Part shown: positions 10,576 through 19,661 of the stretch, one piece after another
Numbering within the stretch: the first letter of the stretch is position 1
Layout: each line of letters starts with the position of its first letter
Origin: Kineothrix sp. IPX-CK
GTDB taxonomy: Bacteria; Bacillota; Clostridia; Lachnospirales; Lachnospiraceae
DNA: 64,000 nucleotides
Direction of reading: 5' to 3'
NCBI RefSeq assembly: GCF_039134705.1
Contig: NZ_CP146256.1
Location: 3,038,001-3,102,000 of the forward strand
The notes under the pieces: model-generated
Told to the model about the DNA's origin: nothing
Seen by the model: the letters and a program-made list of their open reading frames with translations, nothing else
The model's database searches: none
Translations under genes and position numbers: made by a program

Positions 10576-10823
10576 CTGTAATCACAGAACTCAAACGCTC
10601 TATTTTCTCACTTTTCTCATATTATCTCTTTTTATCTCTCATTTTCTCACCTTTTACATATATTAACTATTTTATAATTATTTTATAATTACATTTTCTT
10701 CCCTTTTTTTAAGATGGCAGCTCAACAAAATTATGCCATCATAAAGTCATATTTATACCCTAAGCAATAACAAATGTGTGCTTCGCACACCCTGGCGACT
10801 AAATACTTTGCCCCCGCAACTTT
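10576..10823. other. AT-rich intergenic region, no gene
   Basis: Strongly AT-rich. The only structures seen are GATGGCA/TGCCATC near 10713-10741 and a short GTGTGC/GCACAC hairpin near 10775. No convincing promoter or small ORF. Confidence 0.5.
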
Positions 10824-11753
10824 CTATAATCCTCTTTCTAATCTCTCCCGATACCCCACGGCACTCTTTATCTCCATCTTATTCTGAAGCATCTCATATT
10901 CCGCATCGGAAATCAAATCCTGAATATGTTCCTCCACATTCGTCTTAATAACAAATCCCACCGCAACCGACGGTGCCAGCACGGTATCGCCTTCATAAGC
11001 CAAGCATGCCTCCTGCACCCGCCTGCAATATTCCTCCGCCTCGTTTTCTTCTGCCATAGGAATCAACACGAGAAAAACATCGCCCTCGATCCTTCCGATG
11101 ATGTATTCTGCCCTCGCTTCATTCATAACGATGGAAGCCACGAGCTGTATAAGGCTGTCGCTCTTTTCCACTCCGAATTTATCGTATACAAACTTCCAGT
11201 CATTAATATTAATAAGTGCAACCGCAACCGGTACGACCTCAGAGCGATCCAACACGTTCATCCTGCTCTCAATATATGCCTTGCTGCATACTCCCGTCAG
11301 GACATCCTCCTTCATATTGCATCCGCCCTGATAGCGCTCCTTCTCAGACTTCTTATCCATCCTCTCCATATAGGAAACAGCTTCTCTGCCCATATATGTT
11401 TCAGTTCCCAGCCTGGTCAAAAGGGAAAACGCTGCATCCAACAGTTTCTCTGCGTTTGCCAGTTTCTCTCCGGCGACCTTGTTATACCTGACATACCAAT
11501 ATCCCACCGTATACCCGCAGATTTGCAAATCTATACCGGGCGCATTTATAACATCGGGGCTAAATCCCGAAAAGTCTCCTATCTCCAGCACCTTCTCACC
11601 GTACCGGTCCGTCAGCAATATCTCTACTCCAAATTCTTCGGCAATCGTACTGAAAAATTCCATAAGATAATCAATAGTGAATAAACTTTTAACCGTATAG
11701 CTCTTAATGTTTTCCTTTATTCTATTTTCAAAAGAAACTGTATCATAATTCAT
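10824..11753 (-). CDS. GGDEF-domain protein with degenerate active site
   Basis: 309 residues. The N-terminal half (residues 1-125) looks like a sensory domain (EEFGVEILLTDRYGEKVLEI, then a cysteine-containing ICGYTVGYWYVRY), linked by a charged helix to a GGDEF domain. The signature that should read RxGGDEF is RIEGDVF near residue 225, so both the second glycine and the catalytic acidic pair are altered. Cyclic-di-GMP synthesis is unlikely; it may bind nucleotide or serve as a scaffold. No transmembrane segment. It closes an operon with two unrecognised genes (34-base gap). Confidence 0.8.
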   Translation of the reverse strand: MNYDTVSFENRIKENIKSYTVKSLFTIDYLMEFFSTIAEEFGVEILLTDRYGEKVLEIGDFSGFSPDVINAPGIDLQICGYTVGYWYVRYNKVAGEKLANAEKLLDAAFSLLTRLGTETYMGREAVSYMERMDKKSEKERYQGGCNMKEDVLTGVCSKAYIESRMNVLDRSEVVPVAVALININDWKFVYDKFGVEKSDSLIQLVASIVMNEARAEYIIGRIEGDVFLVLIPMAEENEAEEYCRRVQEACLAYEGDTVLAPSVAVGFVIKTNVEEHIQDLISDAEYEMLQNKMEIKSAVGYRERLERGL

Positions 11754-11787
11754 GGTATATGCGCCTCCCTCTGCCTAAGGTTCCGTT

Positions 11788-12366
11788 CTACCTGGATGCC
11801 GAAAAAGATATCTCCGCAGCATCCGTTTTATAAGTTTCCTGATATCCGTCTACGTTGAAAATATGACGGACTTCTCCCTGCACTGCTTCACTGCTGCCTT
11901 CCTCCTCTGCCTTCTCCGGAAGTCTTTTGTATTCATCACTTTTCTTGAATTCCTTATAGGCATCCGTGAGTGCGGCAATTATCATCTCTTTATCCGGATC
12001 TTTATCACTTAAGCTATTTACAGCCGTCTGATAAACCGTCTCCGCCTCCTGCTTGGAGCGGCAGGCCTGAAGTCTGTTCTCCAGCGCTTTTCGCATAAGA
12101 TGTGCCCGCAGGGCCTTGGCGTACAGAATCGGATTATTCTTCGCCAGATAACTCATCTCCGCAGAGGTCAGTTCCTTCCCCGCCTGAAGCTTCGCATATA
12201 TTCTCGCCTCATATTTCGCTTTATCCTCTTCGCTTTGTCCTGCGCCTTCACAATAGACATAGTTCAGAACCTGCTGCCCGAAAGCTGCCCGTACATCCTC
12301 CGTATCCGCCGGAATCGGCTGTGTGTTCATCCTTATGCTGTTATCTAAATTTATGCTCATTAGCAT
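11788..12366 (-). CDS. Uncharacterised helical protein
   Basis: I do not recognise this 192-residue protein. The start at 12366 is preceded by AAGGAGGAGG at the right spacing; the longer frame uses TTG inside that site. It looks soluble and mostly helical: KAKYEARIYAKLQAGKELTS, then EMSYLAKNNPILYAKALRAH, then KSDEYKRLPEKAEEEGSS near the end. There is no signal peptide and one CRSK cysteine near residue 100. It is 29 bases after the coiled-coil gene and 34 before the GGDEF gene, so the three are likely co-transcribed and work together. Confidence 0.7.
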   Translation of the reverse strand: MLMSINLDNSIRMNTQPIPADTEDVRAAFGQQVLNYVYCEGAGQSEEDKAKYEARIYAKLQAGKELTSAEMSYLAKNNPILYAKALRAHLMRKALENRLQACRSKQEAETVYQTAVNSLSDKDPDKEMIIAALTDAYKEFKKSDEYKRLPEKAEEEGSSEAVQGEVRHIFNVDGYQETYKTDAAEISFSASR

Positions 12367-12395
12367 AGATATACTACCTCCTCCTTCCAAACCTT

Positions 12396-13340
12396 CTATA
12401 GCTGCCCGTCCACAATGAGGCCCTTCAAGTCCTCTTCCAGAAGCTCCATATCCTTCAAGATTTTATCCAGCTTCTTCTGTAGTTCATCCTGAATCGCTGC
12501 ATTGGTGTTCATCGTCTCTACGATCTCCTCCTGTTCTTCCTTCTCTCCCTTTATATCTTCCAGCTTCTCTTCTTGTTCTTTCTTCTTCTCATCTGCTTCC
12601 TTCGCTGCCTCTACCAGCTCATCCATCTCCTCATCGATATGCTCCTTAGCCTCCGCCCTAAGCATGCCGACAATTGCATCGGAAGCCGCCTTAATGATAC
12701 TATCCGCTCCATTCATCGCATCTACCATGCCTTTTTGCTCTAGCACAGACAGCTTGGCATCCGTAAGCGCACTGACGCATCCCGCGATTGCTATATCCAT
12801 AACATCTATCAAAGAATCGCAGTTTTCTATTACATCATCCGATGCCAAAGATTTTCTTTGATATTCCGTCAGCTCGCCCATGTTTGCAACCCGTTCAAGC
12901 TCCTCTTCGCTCAAACTTCCCAAATCATTGTTTCTCTGTGCGGTGCGGGCCTTGCGAAGCAGTTCCAGATCCTGCTGTTCCTGACTTTCATCCTCGATAC
13001 CGTAAGTCTCCTTTAGCTTGTCCTGTCGCTTCAGCGCGTTGTCTTTTCGCTGGTTCAGTTCATTTCTCTGCTCCTTCAGCTCGGCGATCTTACTGCGAAT
13101 CTCATTTAAGCTGTCGCTCACTTTCTCGTCGCTTTCAAACTGATCCATGATGACCTTCGCCGCCTGCTTTCTTGCCTGCGCCCGCTTGCTCTCCACCCGG
13201 TCAGACATTATTGCATCTATATCTCCGGCAAAAATAACGCTTTTATTTCCCTGCTCCTTTTTCGCCTCTTCCTTACTATTTTTACTCTTTTCCACGCCGA
13301 TGCCAAAGCCTGTGGTTCCTTCTAATCCTGTGGTTTGCAT
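12396..13340 (-). CDS. Uncharacterised coiled-coil protein
   Basis: A 314-residue acidic protein not recognised as a named family. Two long coiled coils are evident: residues 75-115 (NEIRSKIAELKEQRNELNQR) and 230-310 (runs of KEADEKKKEQEEKLEDIKGE). Between them is a helical middle with VMDIAIAGCVSALTDAKLSV. The N-terminus TTGLEGTTGFGIGVEKS is glycine/threonine-rich and could be a secretion or docking tail. No membrane segment or signal peptide. First gene of the three-gene operon. Function unknown; a structural, secreted or phage-like tail role is equally possible. Confidence 0.72.
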   Translation of the reverse strand: MQTTGLEGTTGFGIGVEKSKNSKEEAKKEQGNKSVIFAGDIDAIMSDRVESKRAQARKQAAKVIMDQFESDEKVSDSLNEIRSKIAELKEQRNELNQRKDNALKRQDKLKETYGIEDESQEQQDLELLRKARTAQRNNDLGSLSEEELERVANMGELTEYQRKSLASDDVIENCDSLIDVMDIAIAGCVSALTDAKLSVLEQKGMVDAMNGADSIIKAASDAIVGMLRAEAKEHIDEEMDELVEAAKEADEKKKEQEEKLEDIKGEKEEQEEIVETMNTNAAIQDELQKKLDKILKDMELLEEDLKGLIVDGQL

Positions 13341-13451
13341 TTTATCCCCCTATTCCATTTTCGCCTTTTTTGACCTCATTTGTTTCTATACTTATGTATA
13401 TCGGTTGATATTGATAATCTATTAACATTTCTTTGAAGGCAGTTAACGGCC

Positions 13452-14639
13452 TCAGACATCTTCCACCGATACACTCATGCTGATAACTCCTATTACAGCC
13501 ACCACAGCTCCTACCAAAAGTGTCATGCCGGCACCATAATCATCCAGCATCTTTCCGCCAACCACACTGGCGAACACCCCGCCCAGCGTGATTGCTGTCG
13601 TCACGAGAGACTGTCCCTTCACCATATCCGCCCTGTCGAGCAGCTTGCTCACGTAATAAACAGAGGCCGGAATGAACAGCGCATAGCCTCCCGCCTGAAA
13701 TAACTGAGCTGCATAAATCATGCCGACTGACCCTGCCATAAAATACAGGATACTTTTCACAGCAAAAAAGAGGCCGGATATCCGAAGCAAGGTCTTGCAG
13801 CTTACCCTCTGCACCAGTTTTATGAAAAATATCATAGCCGGCAGCTCCATTACTGCTGAAATAGAGCTTGCTACTCCCATACTCGCGCTGTCGCCGCCTA
13901 CATTCTCGATAATCTGATATAAGAAATTACAGCTAAGTACATGATAATAAAAAATAAACGTGATTCCAATTAGGAAAACAAAAAATTTCTTATGGGATAC
14001 CAAGAAAGAGACCAGGCCTTGCGCTTTCTTTTCCTGCGCATCTTTTTTCTTATTTAATCTCCCCGCTTTCCATTCCCCTTTGTGTGCTGCCAGAACACCT
14101 ACGCTGGCAAACAGACCCAGCGTGAGAATCGCCGCGGAAAAAGGTATCAAGGCGGTAGGATTATATTTTAGTAAGACCCCCATCACGGTGGATACCATTG
14201 CATAACAAAAAGAACCGCAAGCCCTGCATACTCCGAAATTGATAAAGATCCCTCTTTCCTCCAGCTGTACGGACATCGTATTCACAAAAGGCTGGATCAC
14301 CATGATACCTATGAGCGAAAACGTAATAAAAGCCGACACCAGAAACGACGCCCCGACGCCAATAGTAAGCCCCGCCGACGTCAGTAAGATGATCGCTGCC
14401 CCCACCCATATGATTCCCTTCAAGGTTATTTTCTCATATTTATCTGCGAGACTCGCGATCATTGGCTGCAAAAACACAGCGGCCACGTTAGACAAAGCTA
14501 TAATGATTCCTATCTCCGAATTGGTGTATCCCCTATCCAGCAGGAATATCGCAGTAAATCCTAATAAAGAGCAAAAAGCTGCCCAATAGAATCCTTGGAC
14601 AGCCGCATATTTTATCGTATATTTTTTATTGTCGGACAT
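13452..14639 (-). CDS. MFS transporter
   Basis: About 395 residues from the ATG at 14639, which has GGAGG nine bases upstream. Twelve hydrophobic segments are visible, with the MFS loop motif SLADKYEKITLKG after helix 2 (residues 66-78). It resembles the nucleoside/oligosaccharide-H+ symporter-like or PucC-like groups; the substrate cannot be read from sequence. There is a long cytoplasmic loop KAGRLNKKKDAQEKKAQG between helices 6 and 7. It lies 97 bases after the next MFS gene and may be co-transcribed. Confidence 0.85.
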   Translation of the reverse strand: MSDNKKYTIKYAAVQGFYWAAFCSLLGFTAIFLLDRGYTNSEIGIIIALSNVAAVFLQPMIASLADKYEKITLKGIIWVGAAIILLTSAGLTIGVGASFLVSAFITFSLIGIMVIQPFVNTMSVQLEERGIFINFGVCRACGSFCYAMVSTVMGVLLKYNPTALIPFSAAILTLGLFASVGVLAAHKGEWKAGRLNKKKDAQEKKAQGLVSFLVSHKKFFVFLIGITFIFYYHVLSCNFLYQIIENVGGDSASMGVASSISAVMELPAMIFFIKLVQRVSCKTLLRISGLFFAVKSILYFMAGSVGMIYAAQLFQAGGYALFIPASVYYVSKLLDRADMVKGQSLVTTAITLGGVFASVVGGKMLDDYGAGMTLLVGAVVAVIGVISMSVSVEDV

Positions 14640-14736
14640 CGCCACTCCCCTCCAGTTTCTCATCTGTTCATAGCTACATCATAACAGCTACTGCCATGGG
14701 AACGCAAGACAATATATTGACTGCAATTAAATAAGA

Positions 14737-15918
14737 TTATGCTTCTTTCAGTTTCCTGCTACCCGCAATTCCAAAAAGCAGCAGAATAGGGAATACGATC
14801 GCAGCCAAAATACCGACTTTCAAATTGTCTCCGAAATAGCTGGAAACTATTCCTACCACCGTTGGCCCGCCCGAGCAGCCCAAGTCGCCTGCCAGCGCCA
14901 GCAGAGCGAACATCGCCGTTCCTCCGCCGCGGATAGCCGCTGCTGCCTTGCTGAACGTGCCGGGCCAGAGAATTCCCACCGAAAGTCCGCATAACGCACA
15001 TCCTACCAATCCCAGCGCCGGAACGGGTATGAGCGATATGCCAAGATAGGACACTGCACACAACAGTACGCTGTATCCCATAAAGCGGTCCAGGTTAATT
15101 TTTTCGCCGTATTTTCCATAGAATACTCTCGATATACCCATCATTGTAGCAAAAGACATAGGCCCTGCCAAATCTCCCACTGTCTTGCTCACTCCCAGGC
15201 CATTTTCCGCAAAGGTGGATGCCCACTGGCTGACCGCCTGCTCGCTGGCTCCCGCACATACCATCATAAGCATCAGCACCCAGAATATCTTCTTGGAAAA
15301 AAGCTCCTTTATCGTCAGTCCCGTTTCACCTTCTCCGATAAGCGAGGCGATAGGAGCCTTTGCAAATATCACTGCGTTTATAACCGGGATAAACGCCCAT
15401 ACCAGCGCCAACAGTTTCCAATTAGAGATACCGAACGCGCGGAAGAATATCGTGGAAATCAGAACTACTCCCACATGTCCCCAGCAATAGAAGGAATGCA
15501 GCAGACTCATTGCCTTTTCCTTATTATCCGTAGGACAGGCCTCCATCACCGGACTTACCAGCACTTCAAGAATCCCGCCTCCTACCGCATAAATTATTAC
15601 CGCCATGAGCAGTCCGATAAACGGGTCGAAAAATAACTCCGGCAATATCGTAAGGGATATCAAACCGGCAGCCACGAAAATATGGGCAAGCAGCATAGAT
15701 GCCCTATAGCCAATTTTGTCCACAAAACCCACGGACAGCATGTCCACCAGAAGCTGGATACCAAAATTGATGGTAATGAGCATGGTGATTTTCGCAAGGG
15801 GTATTTCGTAGCTATTTTGAAAGGTCAGAAATAGCAGCGGAACAAAATTATTCACGATCGCCTGTACTATATATGCAATGAAACAGGCGTTGATCGTTTT
15901 CTTATAGCCGTTCTTCAT
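14737..15918 (-). CDS. MFS transporter, FucP-like
   Basis: 393 residues and about twelve membrane helices. MEACPTDNKEKAMSLLHSFY between helices 4 and 5 is characteristic of the fucose/glucose permease-like branch of the MFS. It is divergent from the AraC-family regulator (start 151 bases away), which probably controls it; the substrate is likely a sugar or sugar derivative. Second MFS gene lies downstream on the same strand. Confidence 0.85.
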   Translation of the reverse strand: MKNGYKKTINACFIAYIVQAIVNNFVPLLFLTFQNSYEIPLAKITMLITINFGIQLLVDMLSVGFVDKIGYRASMLLAHIFVAAGLISLTILPELFFDPFIGLLMAVIIYAVGGGILEVLVSPVMEACPTDNKEKAMSLLHSFYCWGHVGVVLISTIFFRAFGISNWKLLALVWAFIPVINAVIFAKAPIASLIGEGETGLTIKELFSKKIFWVLMLMMVCAGASEQAVSQWASTFAENGLGVSKTVGDLAGPMSFATMMGISRVFYGKYGEKINLDRFMGYSVLLCAVSYLGISLIPVPALGLVGCALCGLSVGILWPGTFSKAAAAIRGGGTAMFALLALAGDLGCSGGPTVVGIVSSYFGDNLKVGILAAIVFPILLLFGIAGSRKLKEA

Positions 15919-16068
15919 AGAGCTGATCCTCGTTCTCTCTCGATTTTATCTCGTGTCAGTCACACGTTTTTGCATTATATCACAATCTTCATCTTCATTG
16001 TTTGCATTATTTCTTCAATTTATGATAAAATATCTTCAAGCAATGCAAAAGGAGAGGACGTATACATT

Positions 16069-16950
16069 ATGCAGGTCACAGAAATCATTACGGATGATAC
16101 CTTACGGGAAACACGAACTCATGGAAGCTCAGATTTTCAATTCGAATATTACTTTGATGATATTAAGAAATTCAATAAACAGTATGTGGAATGGCACTGG
16201 CACAACGAAATTGAAATCATTTTCGTAGACCGGGGCCCCATCGATTGCCTGATTGGAAATGAGCGTATCCGCATCCATGCCGGTGACGGTATGTTCATTA
16301 ACAGCGGCATCATCCACCGTTTCGAATCACCTGCCACTGGGCATATGCCTAATATCTTATTTACCCCCGAGTTCATCGCTCCCAGCGCCTCTCTCGTATA
16401 TAAGAAATATGTATATCCCATCATATCCTCTAACTGCTCCTACGTCTTATTAAAGTCCAATGTGGCATGGCAGGCAGATATTCTGAATACGCTGCACCGC
16501 ATTTATGAAGAAGCGCAGACTCGGGGACTGATGCGGGAACTCACCCTGCAAACCCTTGTCTGCTCCATGTGGTCCGAATTATTTGTACAAATACAAAGCT
16601 CTTTGTCTCAAAGAAACGCAGAAGGAAATATTTTCATCCAGCCTCGTTTACAAATGATGCTGCAATTCATATCCGAGGAATATTCCCGGAAGATATCTCT
16701 CAAGGATATCGCCGCTTCCGCCAATATAAGCAAGAGCGAGGCACTTCGCTGCTTCCACTTTGGCGTCCAGACGACGCCTGTCAATTATTTGATTGAATAC
16801 CGCTTAAACCGGGCCAGGGAAGCGCTGTCAACAACCAAAAGCACCGTTACCGCCGTCGCTTTGAGTACGGGCTTCGATAATGTGGGGTATTTCTGCAGAC
16901 TTTTCAAAAAGACCTACGGAATATCTCCCAAGGCTTTTCAAAAACGATGA
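16069..16950 (+). CDS. AraC-family transcriptional regulator
   Basis: About 293 residues starting MQVTEIITDDTLRETR; the frame extends upstream to 15970 but AGAGGA is placed before this ATG. The N-terminal cupin (WHWHNEIEIIFVDRG near residue 45, GDGMFINSGIIHRFE near 78) should bind the effector. The C-terminal pair of helix-turn-helices is clear: SLKDIAASANISKSEALRCF, then VTAVALSTGFDNVGYFCRLF and the closing KTYGISPKAFQ. Divergent from the FucP-like transporter, the usual arrangement of a sugar-responsive activator. Confidence 0.93.
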   Translation: MQVTEIITDDTLRETRTHGSSDFQFEYYFDDIKKFNKQYVEWHWHNEIEIIFVDRGPIDCLIGNERIRIHAGDGMFINSGIIHRFESPATGHMPNILFTPEFIAPSASLVYKKYVYPIISSNCSYVLLKSNVAWQADILNTLHRIYEEAQTRGLMRELTLQTLVCSMWSELFVQIQSSLSQRNAEGNIFIQPRLQMMLQFISEEYSRKISLKDIAASANISKSEALRCFHFGVQTTPVNYLIEYRLNRAREALSTTKSTVTAVALSTGFDNVGYFCRLFKKTYGISPKAFQKR

Positions 16951-16961
16951 GCAGCTACAAG

Positions 16962-18020
16962 TTATATGATAGAATACTTATTCCTGCCCTCCGACTTCGA
17001 TTTATACAGTCCCTTATCCACTCTTTTGAACACCTTGCTCATAGTATCCGTTTCCTGCATCTTGGTTATACCTATGCTTACCGTTACTTCCTTATCATAG
17101 TCCAGTTTTATTCCCTTTAATATTTTATTCAATTTATCGACCGTACTGATCACACCTTCCTCAGTGCCATAATAAATGATAGAAAATTCATCTCCTCCCC
17201 ACCTGGAAAGAAGAGATTCTTTATTCAGCAGGGGATTCAGCCCTCTGGCAATCTCGCTCAACACCCTGTCCCCCGTGCTGTGACCGTAACTATCATTTAT
17301 TTCCTTAAATAAATCCACATCGAACAGCACGATATAAATCTCTTTTTCAAAATGCTCCTTCGTATCGATAATCCCTTCCAGTTTTATATCAAAGATACGC
17401 CTATTGCTAATATTGGTAAGCACGTCTTTACTCGCCAGATACTCCAGCTTCTCGTTCGCCTCCCGAAGCTGTATACTATACTCGTTCAACTTCTCCCTCT
17501 CCCTGATATATGTATCGGAATACAGAGTAAGGATCAGAAAACCTCCGACTAAGGTTATCGGAAGCTGTATGAGCCTATCCATAAACAGCATATCATAATC
17601 ATAGACCTTCAATATCTCAGGAAATCGATACTCGATATAAAACAAAACCGCTACCGTCAGTCCCAAAATAACTAAAAGTATTTTTCTGAGCCTATTCTCA
17701 TAAAGCAGGATAATACCTATCATAATCAAGAACAAATATGCCGTTGCACTGCTGTTCCCTCTTCCGCCGTTCAGCCAGCCAACAGGAAGAATCACTAAGA
17801 TAATATTCAAACTGAGAAACAGTTGCAAATAAGACTCATAAACACTCTTACTCCCTAAAATAGATAAAACTGAAACAAAAAGCAAATAAAACCATTTATA
17901 ATTAGCGCTCATCGGATACTTCGTTATCACATTCCCGATCACACACATGATAGAAAGGAAGAATGTCATTATACTAATATAATAAAAAGCTCTATTCCTA
18001 ATATCTACACTTCGCTCCAT
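16962..18020 (-). CDS. Membrane-bound diguanylate cyclase (GGDEF)
   Basis: 352 residues. Six to seven hydrophobic helices occupy residues 10-175, then a coiled-coil linker (REREKLNEYSIQLREANEKL) and a GGDEF domain. The active-site motif is intact, RWGGDEFSIIYYG near residue 270, and DVDLFKEINDSYGHSTGDRV precedes it. It should make cyclic-di-GMP in response to a membrane or small-molecule signal. No EAL or HD-GYP partner domain and no obvious RxxD inhibitory site. It ends 12 bases from the convergent AraC gene. Confidence 0.93.
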   Translation of the reverse strand: MERSVDIRNRAFYYISIMTFFLSIMCVIGNVITKYPMSANYKWFYLLFVSVLSILGSKSVYESYLQLFLSLNIILVILPVGWLNGGRGNSSATAYLFLIMIGIILLYENRLRKILLVILGLTVAVLFYIEYRFPEILKVYDYDMLFMDRLIQLPITLVGGFLILTLYSDTYIREREKLNEYSIQLREANEKLEYLASKDVLTNISNRRIFDIKLEGIIDTKEHFEKEIYIVLFDVDLFKEINDSYGHSTGDRVLSEIARGLNPLLNKESLLSRWGGDEFSIIYYGTEEGVISTVDKLNKILKGIKLDYDKEVTVSIGITKMQETDTMSKVFKRVDKGLYKSKSEGRNKYSII

Positions 18021-18092
18021 CCAATACCTCTATTCCATTACGTACACCGGATAACTCTGTTTTGTCTTCTGTAATCAACTATTAGAACCTTG

Positions 18093-18813
18093 TCAAATGA
18101 TGGTATACTTCTCCTTTAAAAATCCCGCCTCCGTATACGGAATCACAAAATTCAAAATCCCCGCCGCATGAGGCGAAATAATATACTCATTCCCGATAAC
18201 ATGAAAGCCTCTCTCTCCCAGATACCAAGTGTCCTCCGTCAGCAAATCTCCGACACTGCTCTCATATCCTTCAAAAAACATCCCCGTATATTTCTCCTGC
18301 TTCGTCTGCTCCAAAATTGCATTCGTAATTTCCTTAACCGCCATCCTTTCATCCGTAGTTACATCCGCAAGCGTCAGCCTGTTTCCTGTCTTTGGATCGA
18401 AGTTCAAAGCTGCCTCCATCGTATTGGGATGAGCTCCGCCCATATAAGACGATGCAGTCACAAGAAAGCTGATGACCCTTTCATCGGCCCTTTTCAGGGA
18501 AAAGACCGTTTGCATATCATAGCCGTACCAATTGTCCCTGCCTCTGGTTATATAATCCTCATCTGCCCATTTCTTCGCATCCTCCACAGACATTCCATGC
18601 AAATTAAAGGTTCTGATATAATTGTTGATCGCCTGTGATGCCTCTTTATTTCCGGCAATATCCACCGTAGGTATGGTTTCTTTGATAGTAAGAAGTACCG
18701 TCTTATCTTTCGCGGTATATTCCTCGGTTTTCTCTTCAAAAGTAACATTTATTACCTGCTTTTCCGCGTCATTCCCCTCCCTTTTCTTTTACCTCTCCTA
18801 CCTCTTCTTTCAT
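18093..18813 (-). pseudogene. DUF4163/DUF3298-like protein gene interrupted by a frameshift
   Basis: The long frame (GTG at 18665 to 18093) encodes a DUF3298-type C-terminal domain (SYMGGAHPNTMEAALNFD, then LTLADVTTDERM), as in RsiV-like and lysozyme-inhibitor-like proteins. The coding sense clearly continues upstream: NDAEKQVINVTFEEKTEEYT is in the same frame but has no start. An ATG at 18811-18813 overlaps the GDPD stop (ATGA) and reads MKEEVGEVKEKGGE then stop. Removing one G from the GGGG at 18774-18777 joins the two into one protein of about 240 residues. The break may be real decay, a phase-variable tract or a sequencing error. Confidence 0.75.
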
Positions 18814-19634
18814 TTAACTCTTTTTTCAGGAATGAAGCTATCAAAAATAAATAAATCGAAGTCCTTCTTCCTCATATCGAGCTGCTGCTGTGTCTTTATA
18901 GTCCACGCCACCGCAAGATTCCCAAACAATCTTCTGCATATCCATCTGGATGGCATTCTATGATATTTATGATTATATGCAATAAAATCCGGTTTCGTTA
19001 CACAATTCAGGAGCAAATGCTCCAAAGAAAAGTACAGCGGCCCCTTCAGACCATTTTCCTTCTTAAATACATCCGAAAGTTGCCCCCGCATAACCTCCTT
19101 GCGGTGCTTCTTATACCAGATAAGTCCGAGCGGATTAAAGGATTCTATACAATAGGCTCCCTTATACTCCTTCAACAGCCTGTCAGCCAGCTCACAGACG
19201 GAAACATCCGTCCATTCAATTTTAAGTTCCACAATCAAAGGAATCTTACCGTCCGCCAGTTTCAGAAAATCCTCGAACCTCGGTATCTTCTCATCGGAAC
19301 GGTACAGATGAAACTGCTGAAGCTCATCATACGTATAGTCCGAAACTTTCCCTTCCTCACCGCACACTCTCTTAAGCGTGAAATCATGGAATACGACGGG
19401 TATCTTGTCCTTGGTAAGCTGCACGTCGAGCTCCACCCCGAAGCCTCTGTCTATCGCCTTTTTTAATGCCTTTAATGAATTTTCAGGAGCGTCTCCTTCG
19501 TTATCGTGCAACCCTCTATGCGCGTATAAGACTCCCATAAAAGGAGTCTTATCAGGCTTGTGCACCATACGGGGCATGATAGCCAATAAATATAGTACCG
19601 CTAAAATTATTATAATGCTGATTATCACTGTCAT
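18810..19634 (-). CDS. Glycerophosphodiester phosphodiesterase, membrane-anchored
   Basis: 274 residues. One N-terminal membrane helix (residues 3-20), then a GDPD TIM barrel: AHRGLHDNEGDAPENSLKAL near residue 38, the metal-binding VELDVQLTKDKIPVVFHD near 70, and LIVELKIEW near 135. It hydrolyses glycerophosphodiesters to glycerol-3-phosphate and an alcohol, facing the membrane. Its stop codon overlaps the start of the frameshifted DUF3298-like gene. Confidence 0.9.
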   Translation of the reverse strand: MTVIISIIIILAVLYLLAIMPRMVHKPDKTPFMGVLYAHRGLHDNEGDAPENSLKALKKAIDRGFGVELDVQLTKDKIPVVFHDFTLKRVCGEEGKVSDYTYDELQQFHLYRSDEKIPRFEDFLKLADGKIPLIVELKIEWTDVSVCELADRLLKEYKGAYCIESFNPLGLIWYKKHRKEVMRGQLSDVFKKENGLKGPLYFSLEHLLLNCVTKPDFIAYNHKYHRMPSRWICRRLFGNLAVAWTIKTQQQLDMRKKDFDLFIFDSFIPEKRVK

Positions 19635-19661
19635 TTTTCTGTCCTTCGTATCATTTAAAAT

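Noticed and set aside
12502..12861. Serine-rich plus-strand frames opposite the coiled-coil gene
   Set aside because: They are the reverse complement of glutamate/lysine-rich coiled coil and lack a ribosome site.
16962..18020. Phage or transposase origin for any of the unknown genes
   Set aside because: No integrase, terminase, transposase or attachment-site signs were found in the window.
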